A stretch of 64,000 nucleotides of DNA from Zobellella iuensis (GTDB lineage Bacteria > Pseudomonadota > Gammaproteobacteria > Enterobacterales > Aeromonadaceae), in NCBI RefSeq assembly GCF_016746085.1, contig NZ_JAERTZ010000026.1, positions 434,001 to 498,000 of the forward strand, given 5' to 3'. Below, piece by piece: positions 16,728 to 24,878 of the stretch. Both the position numbers and the translations under genes were made by a program. The notes beneath the pieces were generated by a model that saw nothing but the letters and a program-made list of their open reading frames with translations, did no database searches and was not told the DNA's origin. Every line of letters begins with the position of its first letter. The first letter of the stretch is position 1.

Positions 16728-17449
16728 TACTGTTCTCCATTCGCCGTGAGTTCACGGTTCAACAACGCCAGGCACTGCTTGTGCAACTGGCACACTCTCG
16801 ATTCGGTGAGATCCAGCACCAGGGCTATCTCCTTCATATTGAGTTCGTGCTGGTAATAGAGCGACATCAGCCGCTGTTCCCGCTCGGGCAGCCGTTCCAG
16901 CAACCCGGTAATGGTTCTTTGCTGCTCCAGCCGGCTGAACGAGGCCTCCTGGGCCGGCTCCACCCCATGTTCCAGCAGCTGCTGCAGGCTCTCCATTTCC
17001 GCCATCTGGCCGGCGTAAATGATGTCGCGCAGTTCACCGATGTCGACGCCCATGGCCTGGGCCAGCTCCGGCTCGCTGGGACGGCGCCCCAGCCGGCGCA
17101 TCAGCTCCCGTTCGACCTGGCTGCACTGGTGGCTCTGCTGGCGCAGCTGGCGCGGCCGCCAGTCATGGCGGCGGAGTTCGTCCAGAATGGCGCCGCGGAT
17201 CCGTTTGAAGGCAAACGCCGCGAATCCCTCATCGGGCGGGCCCCCATAGCGGCGCAGGGCTTCCAGCAGCCCCATGATGCCGATCTGGGCCAGGTCGTCC
17301 GCATCGATCACGGTGCCGGCCTGGTTTTTAAGCTGTCCCAATACGCGCCTGACCAGCGGCATATACTGGCTGAGCCAGTGGCTTTCGTGTTCAACCCTCG
17401 CCAGCGGCTGAGCATCGTCAGCCGTGGACCAGTCCAGCTCCAGCAACAT
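16727..17449 (-). CDS. lafS: Lateral flagellar sigma-28 factor LafS (FliA-like)
   Basis: 240 residues of the FliA group of sigma-70 factors. Region 2 contains DADDLAQIGIMGLLEALRRY and FAAFAFKRIRGAILDELRR; region 4 carries MKEIALVLDLTESRVCQLHKQCL. It should transcribe the late lateral genes such as lafA, and be held by the FlgM encoded at 33.9 kb. The position before the motor genes is characteristic of lafS. Confidence 0.92.
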   Translation of the reverse strand: MLLELDWSTADDAQPLARVEHESHWLSQYMPLVRRVLGQLKNQAGTVIDADDLAQIGIMGLLEALRRYGGPPDEGFAAFAFKRIRGAILDELRRHDWRPRQLRQQSHQCSQVERELMRRLGRRPSEPELAQAMGVDIGELRDIIYAGQMAEMESLQQLLEHGVEPAQEASFSRLEQQRTITGLLERLPEREQRLMSLYYQHELNMKEIALVLDLTESRVCQLHKQCLALLNRELTANGEQ

Positions 17450-17457
17450 AACAACCC

Positions 17458-17949
17458 CTATTGGATAACCAGCTTGGTGATCAACACCCCTTCCACCGAG
17501 GGAGCATAGCCATAGCTTTGCAACCGCTGGTTGAGCGCCGTTTGCAACTCCTGTTCGAACTGCCCCATGTCCTGCAACTGCCCCTGTACCCGCTCGTGAT
17601 CAAAACCACTGAAATAGCCGAGGGTGGTGTTGCGCAATGCCGGCAATACGCCCTCCCACAGTTGCAGCTGCTCCGCCTGCCGGCTCATCAGGGCCAGCTC
17701 CAGCACCATGTAATGGTTGCGGCCGCTGCCGGGCAGTCCTATCACAAACTGATCCAGCTGCTTGAAGCGGGGTTCGGACACCGGCTCGGGCCTGGCCTTT
17801 TTCTCCAGTAAACCGGATACCAGCTCGCCCTTGGCCCAGCTTTCCCGGTAATCGGCCAGCACGAAGGTGCCGGTCCACATGCCGCCCAGCAGGGCGGCCA
17901 GTACCAACAGCAGTACCATCAGGGTCTTGGCTCGGGATTTTTCTGCCAC
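17458..17949 (-). CDS. lafF: Lateral FliL-like basal-body protein LafF
   Basis: 163 residues with one N-terminal transmembrane helix (about 9-31) and a periplasmic FliL domain. The region FKQLDQFVIGLP and the C-terminal GVLITKLVIQ are family-like. FliL surrounds or supports the stator in the membrane. It lies between lafE and lafS, as in other lateral clusters. Confidence 0.85.
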   Translation of the reverse strand: MAEKSRAKTLMVLLLVLAALLGGMWTGTFVLADYRESWAKGELVSGLLEKKARPEPVSEPRFKQLDQFVIGLPGSGRNHYMVLELALMSRQAEQLQLWEGVLPALRNTTLGYFSGFDHERVQGQLQDMGQFEQELQTALNQRLQSYGYAPSVEGVLITKLVIQ

Positions 17950-17963
17950 TTTCGCTTCCTCTG

Positions 17964-18998
17964 TTATACCAGGGCATTGATCCAGTCCCGGGAGCGGGCA
18001 CCGCTCCCGGTGTTGTTTTCTTCTTCGGCGACGGCGTTGGCGATGGCCATGTCGTCACTGTCTTCCCGCCCCTGGCGATCGCCCTGGCCCACGTTCACCT
18101 CCACCCCACCGGCATGGTGGGGCAGCAGTTCGGCCCGCAGCCGGTCGAGCTGGGAGGCCAGCGCCTCGCGTACCGCACCCTGGCTGGCGTTGAGCTGGAT
18201 ATGCAGCCGGTCGCCTTCCACCCGCACCGTCAGCTCCAGCCGCCCCATTTCCGGCGGGTCCAGCTTGATCCTGGCCTGCTGCACCTGCTGATTCAGCTGC
18301 ATCTCCACCTTTTCCTTGAGGCTGTGCAGCAGCTGCTGGCCCAGGGCCGCCTTGTTGCCGGCGGCGCTCTGTTCCACCTTGATGGCGGCCCATTCATGCA
18401 CGGCGGACGAGGGACGTTCCGCCGCCGAAAAAGGCGGTGGGCTGGTCATGGGCGAGGCGGCTCTTTCCCCCTCTTGGGAAACCTGGGGAACGACCGGCGG
18501 CAAGGCGGAAGCTTTGAGCGCCAGTTCCCCCTGCAGGGCCAGGGCGCTGGTGCGCCGGCCGGCAGAGGCATCGGATTGCGCCGGTGGTGCGCTTTGGTGG
18601 CGGGCGGCAGGGACAGCCCCGCTGTCGGCGAAATGGCGGAGCCCCAAGGTCATGGGGGAAGCGGTTTCCCCGGGGGCCGGGCGTGCGCCGCCCGCTTCCG
18701 CCGGGGCGGCCACCGGGGTACCCGCCACGGGAAGCGGCTCCGGCCAGGCCGGCGCTGCCGGCGACACGGGGTGCATGCCTTCGGCCTGGACAACCGGCTC
18801 CGGCACAACAGGCAACTCCGCCGTCTGCTCCTCTGCGGCCATCGGCAGCGGGGTCGGCTCCGACGGCAGCAGGGCGGCCATCTGCTCGGCCATGCCTCCG
18901 AATCCTTCGCCGGCGTCGCCATCGGGATGCCGCTCGGGCCCCTTCCGTACCGTCATCTCCCCGCCCACGGGAAGGGAAACCCATTGCCGGGTTATCAT
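17964..18998 (-). CDS. lafE: Hook-length control protein LafE (FliK)
   Basis: 344 residues. The long N-terminal part is rich in Pro, Ala and Glu and looks unstructured. The C-terminal FliK domain (about 225-320) contains QQARIKLDPPEMGRLELTVR and LHIQLNASQGAVREAL. FliK is the secreted ruler that sets hook length and switches the export gate through FlhB. The ATG overlaps the lafD stop (ATGA) and has a GGAGAGG ribosome site. Confidence 0.9.
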   Translation of the reverse strand: MITRQWVSLPVGGEMTVRKGPERHPDGDAGEGFGGMAEQMAALLPSEPTPLPMAAEEQTAELPVVPEPVVQAEGMHPVSPAAPAWPEPLPVAGTPVAAPAEAGGARPAPGETASPMTLGLRHFADSGAVPAARHQSAPPAQSDASAGRRTSALALQGELALKASALPPVVPQVSQEGERAASPMTSPPPFSAAERPSSAVHEWAAIKVEQSAAGNKAALGQQLLHSLKEKVEMQLNQQVQQARIKLDPPEMGRLELTVRVEGDRLHIQLNASQGAVREALASQLDRLRAELLPHHAGGVEVNVGQGDRQGREDSDDMAIANAVAEEENNTGSGARSRDWINALV

Positions 18999-19324
18999 TC
19001 CTCTCCTCCCGCCTGGCTGACCCAGTCGTAGGCGAGCGAGCCTTCCCGCCGCCGGCGCAGGGCCTGCAGCTGTTCGTCGAGCCGAGCGGCCTCGTCACTG
19101 ACCTGCTGCCAGGCCTGGCGATACTGGCGGCCGAACTGGGCCAGCGCCGCCCGTTGCCGCTCGTTTAATCCGTGGCGATAGGGCTCCAGCTCTTGCAGCA
19201 GCAACCTGAGCTGCTTGTCCAGCTCTTCCAGCCAGCCCCATTGCCTGGCGTTTACCGCCTGCTGCACATTGCCCTGCAGCAGCAGCAGCCGGCCGAACAA
19301 AGGGGCTATCGAGGAGGTGTTCAT
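18995..19324 (-). CDS. lafD: FliT-like export chaperone LafD
   Basis: 109 residues, mostly charged helix, matching the size and place of LafD between lafC and lafE. It is the likely chaperone of the cap protein LafB. The frame is open farther upstream, but the ATG at 19324 has GGGAG at a workable distance and upstream codons are not protein-like, so this start was chosen. The sequence is weakly conserved, and the call rests mainly on order and size. Confidence 0.72.
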   Translation of the reverse strand: MNTSSIAPLFGRLLLLQGNVQQAVNARQWGWLEELDKQLRLLLQELEPYRHGLNERQRAALAQFGRQYRQAWQQVSDEAARLDEQLQALRRRREGSLAYDWVSQAGGEE

Positions 19325-19412
19325 GCCCGGCGTCTCCCGCTCCAACCCCAAAGCGGAATCCCCGTTTCCGCCCCGGTTTCCGCCGGGGTGGCCAAAAGGT
19401 TCCGTACCGCCA

Positions 19413-19808
19413 TCAGGCCCCGGCCTCCTGGCCGAGCCTGTCCCAGCCTTCGCGCAGATCCTGCAGCACCCGCACCACGGGCACCAGCTGGGAAAGATCG
19501 TTGTGGACGCTGGCACCGAACAACTGGCGACCGCAGTAGTCGTACAGCTGGTGCAGGTTGGCGGCCAGCTCGCCGCCCTGCTCCATGTCCAGGGCGCTGT
19601 CCAGGCCGCCGAGGATATCGATGGCCTTGGCGATGGAGATGCCCTTTTCCCGGTTCCGCCCCGCCTGTATATGGCCTTCGGCCCGGGCGATTTCGTCCAG
19701 CAGCCCGTCCATCAGCATCAGCACCAGCTCCCGGGGCGAGGCCTGGGCGGCCCGGGCATCGGTCTGGGTGTGCTGGTAAATATCAAAGCCGGTATCGGCA
19801 TCAAACAT
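19413..19808 (-). CDS. lafC: Flagellin chaperone LafC (FliS)
   Basis: 131 residues. The segment ASPRELVLMLMDGLLDEIARAEGHI and the later AIDILGGLDSALDMEQGGELAANLHQLYDY are clear FliS features. FliS binds flagellin in the cytosol before export. It lies 19 bp after lafB and 88 bp before lafD. Confidence 0.92.
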   Translation of the reverse strand: MFDADTGFDIYQHTQTDARAAQASPRELVLMLMDGLLDEIARAEGHIQAGRNREKGISIAKAIDILGGLDSALDMEQGGELAANLHQLYDYCGRQLFGASVHNDLSQLVPVVRVLQDLREGWDRLGQEAGA

Positions 19809-19827
19809 GGGAAGCTCCTGCCTCGAT

Positions 19828-21159
19828 TTAGAACATGCCCATGGTCTGCTGCATTTGTTGTGCCAATGTTTGCATGCGGGTGAACTGGGCCAGGTAGCGC
19901 TGGTAGACCTTGTCCATGCGGTTGTCCAGCGCCTCCTGCCGGTCGGTGAGGCGATCCAGCCCCAGCTTGAGGCTGCGGTCCCGCTGTACCAGTATGCCGT
20001 TGCGATCCAGGTAGGGCTTGATGTCGGTTTCCATCCGGGTCAGCAGGCCACCGGCGCCGGTCAGCGCCTCTTCCAGGGCGCCGGGGCTGCTCTGCTGCAA
20101 CCTGGCCATGGCCTCGGTATCCAGCGACAGCTTGCCCTGGCGGTCGGTCTTGATGCCGATCTCCGCCAGGCTCAGGCCGCCGCCCGGGTTGGACAGGATG
20201 GCTCGCAGCCGGCCCACCAGGCCCCGGCTCAGGCTGTCACCGCTCAGGGCCGCCGTCTTGCCCTCGCCGCCCTTGGTCTGCAGCTCCACCTCGGCCACCA
20301 GGGCATTGTAGGCGCTCACCACCCCCTTGAGGGATTCTTCTATCGCCGCCTTGTCGGTGGCCACGGTCAGGGTGAGGGGGGCGTCGGTATAGTTGCCGCC
20401 GCCATCCCGGGCGTGGGCCTTCTGCACCGTCAGGTTGAGGCCGTCGATATGGTTGTCGAAGCTGTTGCTGGCGCTTTCCAGCAGCAGGCCGCCGGCCCCG
20501 CCCAGCTCAATCTGCGCGTTTTGGGCCTGGCCGAGTCGGGTCTTGCCCGCCAGGGCCGCCTCCAGCTCGGTATAGGCGGCGCTGCCGTCACCGCCGCTCA
20601 GGCTGATGGTAAGGGCCTGATCGGCGCCGGTTTTAGCGCCGGTCAGCATCAGGTGGGTCTGGCCGTTGCTGCGCACCAGGGAGGCCTGCACCCCGCTGTT
20701 GTCCGCCGCGCCGTTGATGGCGTCGCGCAGGCCGGCCAGGCTCTTGCCCGCGTGCGCGGCCAGATCCAGGCTCAGGGTGTCGCCGGCCACGGTTATCTCC
20801 AGCACGCCCTGGGCCGGCACCGTCCAGTTTTCATCCAGGGCCAGGGAATACTGATCCGCCTGGGCCAGCTGTTTGACGTAGAGCTGGTAGTCGCCGTTGG
20901 CCGCGCCGCGCTTGAGGCTGGCGCCGGCGTAGCCCTCGGCGGAGAAGCTGGCCGCCTGGCTCTGCAGCCCCTTGCCGGTGTTCAGGGCCTTGACGGCGTC
21001 CTGCAGCGCCTGCAGCTTGCCCTTGATCTTGTTGTAGGCGTCCTTCTGGGCGCTGATCTGGCTGCGCTGGCTTCTGATCAGGGTGTCCAGCGGGGTGCGC
21101 TCGGCGCTCATCAGGGCCTGGGCCATGGTGGACGGATCCATGCCGTTCATTCCAAACAT
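19828..21159 (-). CDS. lafB: Flagellar cap protein LafB (FliD)
   Basis: 443 residues from the ATG at 21159, which has CGGAGG eight bases upstream; the frame stays open 11 codons farther without a better site. N- and C-terminal coiled-coil segments typical of FliD (IRSQRSQISAQKDAYNKIKGKLQALQDAV near the start, and the C-terminal heptad region ending in QMQQTMGMF) flank a variable middle. It caps the filament so flagellin can polymerise. Confidence 0.92.
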   Translation of the reverse strand: MFGMNGMDPSTMAQALMSAERTPLDTLIRSQRSQISAQKDAYNKIKGKLQALQDAVKALNTGKGLQSQAASFSAEGYAGASLKRGAANGDYQLYVKQLAQADQYSLALDENWTVPAQGVLEITVAGDTLSLDLAAHAGKSLAGLRDAINGAADNSGVQASLVRSNGQTHLMLTGAKTGADQALTISLSGGDGSAAYTELEAALAGKTRLGQAQNAQIELGGAGGLLLESASNSFDNHIDGLNLTVQKAHARDGGGNYTDAPLTLTVATDKAAIEESLKGVVSAYNALVAEVELQTKGGEGKTAALSGDSLSRGLVGRLRAILSNPGGGLSLAEIGIKTDRQGKLSLDTEAMARLQQSSPGALEEALTGAGGLLTRMETDIKPYLDRNGILVQRDRSLKLGLDRLTDRQEALDNRMDKVYQRYLAQFTRMQTLAQQMQQTMGMF

Positions 21160-21530
21160 TGCCACCTCCGGGGTGTGTTGTGATGGGTGCACTGGAGCAC
21201 CGTTCAGTTTAAAAGTTCACCAGTCCACATAGTTCAGAGGCAACAGGGCCACCTCCGCCGACACGCTTCAAGCACATCCCTGTGACGCTCGGCACATGCC
21301 GAATGTCGCGGAAACCGCCGTATCATCGCTTCGCGATGCTGGCGGCGGTGCAAGGCGCTTCGCGCCCCCTGGCATGTGACGGTCGGCGGAGACAATCCCT
21401 GTCGCCTCTTTCAAGCCCGGACGCCGTCCGCTGGTGGTGCCAGCAGAAGACACTGGAGTCTTGGGAAGGACAAAGGGTGCTCGCTAGATACTGCTAACGA
21501 CCGGGGTGGCGGCGGACTTGAATCGGCGGG
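21160..21530. other. Non-coding gap with a nested inverted-repeat structure
   Basis: No gene is supported here. CACATGCC (21293-21300) pairs with GGCATGTG (21371-21378). Inside are a two-part hairpin, ACCGCCG (21314-21320) with CGGCGGT (21343-21349) enclosing CATCGC/GCGATG (21324-21338), and a smaller hairpin GGCGC/GCGCC (21354-21366). The branched form suggests a structured RNA or a miniature repeat element. The lafB promoter must also lie here, but no good sigma-28 or sigma-54 match was found. Confidence 0.5.
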
Positions 21531-21562
21531 ACAAAAACAAAAAGGCGGCCCCGAGGGACCGC
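21531..21562 (-). terminator. Intrinsic terminator of the lateral flagellin gene
   Basis: Read on the minus strand, GCGGTCCC pairs with GGGGCCGC (plus-strand 21545-21562) and is followed by CTTTTTGTTTTTG. This is a classic intrinsic terminator, about 90 bp after the lafA stop. A second hairpin, GGGCTCC/GGAGCCC at 21604-21626, lies nearer the gene without a following T-run. Confidence 0.85.
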
Positions 21563-21650
21563 AAGAGACGAGCCATATCCAGAGGACATGGAACATGAAC
21601 AACAGGCGGGCTCCACGGCGGAGCCCCACAAAAAGGAAGTAAGGATGCGC

Positions 21651-22490
21651 TTAGCGCAGCAGCGACATCACCAGGCCGCTCATCTGGTTGGCGTTGCTCA
21701 GCACCGACATGCCGGACTGCATCAGCATCTGGTTTTTGGTCATATTGGAGGCTTCCTGGGCGAAGTCCGCGTCCATAATACGGCCCTTGGCGGACTCGGT
21801 ATTTTCGCGCATATTGGACAGGTTATTAATGGTATGCTCCAGGCGGTTAATATTGGCGCCGAACTGGGCCCTCAGGGTACCCACATCATTCAAAGCGGTT
21901 TCCAGCTCATCGATAGCGCTGCCTGCATTGGCTGCATCATCAAGCGTTTCTGCTTTGATTGTTGTAATTGCCGCTGTAACTGCCGCCAAATTAACACTTG
22001 CATTAAATGACAGAGTTTCCGCACTGCTGGCACCGATCTGGAATGAAGCTGCTGCGGTAAATTTGCCTCCTGCAGCAAACAAATCATCACCGGCATACTT
22101 GGTATTGGTAATAATATTAGTCAGTTCATTGCCAAGCTCGTCATACTCGGTTTGCATTGCAGTTCTGTCATCATCGCTGTTGGTATCGTTGGCTGCTTGG
22201 GTAGCCAAATCCTTCATCCGGTGCATGATATTGGTAACTTCATCCATGGCGCCCTCGCCGGTCTGCAGCATGGAGATGGCGTCCTGGGAATTGCGCATGG
22301 CCACGCTCATGCCATTGCTCTGGGCTTGCAGGCGGGTGGCGATTTGCAGGCCGGCGGCGTCGTCGGCGGCGGAGTTAATACGGAAACCGGTGCCCAGGCG
22401 CTCCATGGCATTGCCCAGCATCTTGTTGGTGGAATTCAGGGTGTTCTGGGTCACCAGGGAAGTGTAATTGGTATGAATAGACAGGCCCAT
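21651..22490 (-). CDS. lafA: Lateral flagellin LafA
   Basis: 279 residues, short for a flagellin and typical of lateral filaments. The conserved N-terminal D0/D1 ([40 protein letters not shown]) and C-terminal D1/D0 ([31 protein letters not shown]) are intact. The central part is small, variable and visibly more A/T-rich than its neighbours. A sigma-28-type promoter and a terminator frame it as a single-gene transcript. Confidence 0.95.
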   Translation of the reverse strand: MGLSIHTNYTSLVTQNTLNSTNKMLGNAMERLGTGFRINSAADDAAGLQIATRLQAQSNGMSVAMRNSQDAISMLQTGEGAMDEVTNIMHRMKDLATQAANDTNSDDDRTAMQTEYDELGNELTNIITNTKYAGDDLFAAGGKFTAAASFQIGASSAETLSFNASVNLAAVTAAITTIKAETLDDAANAGSAIDELETALNDVGTLRAQFGANINRLEHTINNLSNMRENTESAKGRIMDADFAQEASNMTKNQMLMQSGMSVLSNANQMSGLVMSLLR

Positions 22491-22531
22491 AATCTTTTCC
22501 TTTTAAAAAGGGTTGCTTGGTTCCCCTTGAT

Positions 22532-22559
22532 AAAACGGCGGCACCGGACGGCAACTTTA
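22532..22559 (-). promoter_or_regulatory. Sigma-28 type promoter of lafA
   Basis: On the minus strand TAAAGTTG (22552-22559), a 12-base spacer and GCCGTTTT (22532-22539) resemble the flagellar consensus TAAAGTTT-N11-GCCGATAA. It lies 42 bp before the flagellin start, a normal place for a LafS-dependent promoter. The -10 half is imperfect and the spacer one base long. Confidence 0.65.
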
Positions 22560-22625
22560 ATTAAGGCGGAAATATTTTTTGAGGGGTGAGGTGAGGAGGA
22601 CAAACCATGCACCCGGCGCCATCGG

Positions 22626-22851
22626 CCCTGGATGCCCGCCTTCGCGGGCATGACGCGACTTTCCTGAAGACGCCGTGAGTCGGATTTCCTGGCTGCCCGC
22701 CTCCGCGGGCATGACCCACCACGACTAAAAGAGTGAAGCCTGGCGGCAGTGGACCGCCGACAAAGCGCCGGCCTGCCCTGTCGTCACTCCCGCGAAGGCG
22801 GGAGTCCAGTGCAATACTTTATGGTCCTCCGTCTTCGCGGAGGTGACCACC
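22626..22851. repeat. Cluster of four REP-like palindromes
   Basis: Four short inverted repeats lie between lafA and lafW. Copies at 22626-22655 and 22687-22716 share the core TGCCCGCC-TTC/TCC-GCGGGCATGAC. A copy at 22781-22810 has CACTCCCGCGAAGGCGGGAG. A diverged copy at 22821-22851 has CCTCCGTCTTCGCGGAGG. The first and third types recur as a pair at 60.74-60.80 kb, so these are dispersed genomic repeats. No gene lies in 22491-22940. Confidence 0.8.
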
Positions 22852-22940
22852 AGTAAACAGCGGTGTCGAGGGGAGCATGTCCGGCGATAAACCAGACCAT
22901 GAGGGCTTACCGTCACGCCGAGAGCTGGGCACCCGGCCGC

Positions 22941-23939
22941 TTATTCCTTGCGCAGCAGGGCCACGGCGTTATGGCGGGAGACATTGGCCTGGGCCAGCAG
23001 GGCGGCCACCAGTTGCTCGAAGCGGCTGGCGGGGCCGGCCAGGGGCGCGGTGTCGCCCCGCTGCTCGATGGCCGGGGCCGGCCAGTCGTCGGCCATCTGC
23101 TGCAGTATCAGCTGGCGCTGGGCCTGCAGTCGCTGGGCATAATCCTGGATGCGGGCCATCACCCGGTTGAGGTGCTCCCGCTCGCTCAACAGCTCGCCCT
23201 TGCGCGCCGCCTCGGCCAGGGGCGCCAGGGCATCGGGCTCGGGGCTGGCCTTGATCAATACCGGCTCGCCGGCCGGCACCCGCACCCCCTCGCCCTGCAT
23301 CAGTATCGGCTGGCGCAGCACCGCGTCCGCCTGGCCTTTCGCCACCAGCTGCACCCTGCCCTGCTCGCTCTCGGCACCGATACCGAGCGGCGCCAGGTGG
23401 CGGTTGAGCTGGGCCAGGGTGTCCGCCGGCCGCTGGCCCGGGGCTATGGTGATGCCCATGGCCTGCTGCTGGCCCGCCAGCAGCAGCGACACCCGCTCCC
23501 GCACCGGGCGCGGCCCCAGCAGGTCCACCTTGTCGAGCAGGTAGCGATGACGGGCGGCGTCCCCTTCCAGGGCCCTGGGCTGCAGCCGGGCGTCCAGCTG
23601 CCCTTCCCGCTGCAACTGCTCCGACAGCCGGGCCAGTTGCTCGCCCCAGCGGCCCTGCTGCTCCGGGCTCATGGCCGAGGCGTGCATGCGCTGGGCCAGG
23701 GTGCGCAACTGCAGGTACACCTGGCTCAGGGACTGCTCCGCCGCCTGCAGCTGGGCCACCCGGTTCTGGGCCTGGCCGAGCCGGCCCCATTGCTGGAAGC
23801 GGCCGGGCGCGGAGAGCAGTGCCTCCTGCCGCTCCCGCCGCTTCGCCTTGTCCTCGCCCCCGGCCGGGCTGCCGGCGATGGTCGCCGGCGCCGCCACCCC
23901 GGCCTGGGCCGGGTTGAGGCGTCCGTTGCTGACTTGCAT
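22941..23939 (-). CDS. LafW-like protein after flgL, hook-associated role uncertain
   Basis: 332 residues from the ATG at 23939, chosen for GGGAG seven bases upstream; an alternative ATG lies at 23954. The protein is largely helical, rich in Gln, Ala, Arg and Leu, with long probable coiled coils (about 45-125 and 255-310). I see no catalytic motif. The place between flgL and flagellin corresponds to lafW of Vibrio and Aeromonas lateral clusters, described as a putative hook-associated protein. It is 18 bp after flgL and so probably co-transcribed with the flg operon. The assignment rests on synteny. Confidence 0.6.
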   Translation of the reverse strand: MQVSNGRLNPAQAGVAAPATIAGSPAGGEDKAKRRERQEALLSAPGRFQQWGRLGQAQNRVAQLQAAEQSLSQVYLQLRTLAQRMHASAMSPEQQGRWGEQLARLSEQLQREGQLDARLQPRALEGDAARHRYLLDKVDLLGPRPVRERVSLLLAGQQQAMGITIAPGQRPADTLAQLNRHLAPLGIGAESEQGRVQLVAKGQADAVLRQPILMQGEGVRVPAGEPVLIKASPEPDALAPLAEAARKGELLSEREHLNRVMARIQDYAQRLQAQRQLILQQMADDWPAPAIEQRGDTAPLAGPASRFEQLVAALLAQANVSRHNAVALLRKE

Positions 23940-23957
23940 ATTGGCTCCCGTCATCCG

Positions 23958-24854
23958 TTACAGGGCATTGAACAGGGACAGCTTGTTGACGTTGACATAG
24001 GTCTGCTGGGTGCTCTGCAGCGCCAGCAGTATCTGCTGCATGTTCATGGCCGCGTCGCCGTAGTCGAGGGCGGACAGCTCGTTGTGCAACCCCTGGCCGA
24101 ACACCTTCATCTCGCCGTGGGCGGCCACCACCTGATCCAGGCTGTTGATGCGCCCGCCGATATCGGTCAGCGACCGGGTGATATTACCTATGCCCTGGTC
24201 CAGGCTGTCGAGCATGTCGCCCACCGCATGGCCGATATTGCCGGGGGTGCTTTGCAGCAGGGCGATAAAACCGTGGATATCCTGCAACAGGTTGCCGCCG
24301 TTGAACAACAGCCGCTCGGCGCTGTCGTTGGCCGGCACCATAACGCCATTGGCGATGGCCACCCTGCGCTGGTAGTCGTCGCCCTGGTAGTCGAATACCC
24401 CGGGCGCGGTCTCGGCCACCGCCGGCCGGTCGGTGCGGGAGCCGGCGAAGACATAGTGGCCTTCCTCGTTGCGGGCGTTGGCCAGGTCGAGCAGGGCCTG
24501 CTTGAGGGACACCATCTCGTGGGTCAGGGCCTGGCGCTCGGCCAGCTCGTAGCTGCCGTTGCCCGCCTCCACCGTCATGTCCCGCAGCCGCAGCAGTATC
24601 TCCTTCATGCCGTCTACCTGGGTTTCCTGCTGGCCGAGCCGGCTCTTCACCTGGACGGCGTTCTTCTCGTACTGGTCGAGGGCACTCAGCTCCTTGTCGA
24701 TGCCCTGCAGCCGCACCGTGGCCAGGGGATCGTCGGAGGGCTTGAGCAGGCGGTTGCCGCTGGCCATCTGCTGCATCAGCTTGCCGTAGTCGGCGCCGCC
24801 CTGCTGCAGGCTCTGCATCACCATCCGCTGGATTTGTCCTGTACTTACACGCAT
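23958..24854 (-). CDS. flgL: Hook-filament junction protein FlgL
   Basis: 298 residues with flagellin-like ends: MRVSTGQIQRMVMQSLQQG at the N-terminus and a C-terminal helix ending VNVNKLSLFNAL. FlgL joins FlgK to the filament. It is 24 bp after flgK. Size and both terminal domains fit the family. Confidence 0.92.
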   Translation of the reverse strand: MRVSTGQIQRMVMQSLQQGGADYGKLMQQMASGNRLLKPSDDPLATVRLQGIDKELSALDQYEKNAVQVKSRLGQQETQVDGMKEILLRLRDMTVEAGNGSYELAERQALTHEMVSLKQALLDLANARNEEGHYVFAGSRTDRPAVAETAPGVFDYQGDDYQRRVAIANGVMVPANDSAERLLFNGGNLLQDIHGFIALLQSTPGNIGHAVGDMLDSLDQGIGNITRSLTDIGGRINSLDQVVAAHGEMKVFGQGLHNELSALDYGDAAMNMQQILLALQSTQQTYVNVNKLSLFNAL

Positions 24855-24878
24855 GGGGGAATCTTCCTCGCTGGGCGG

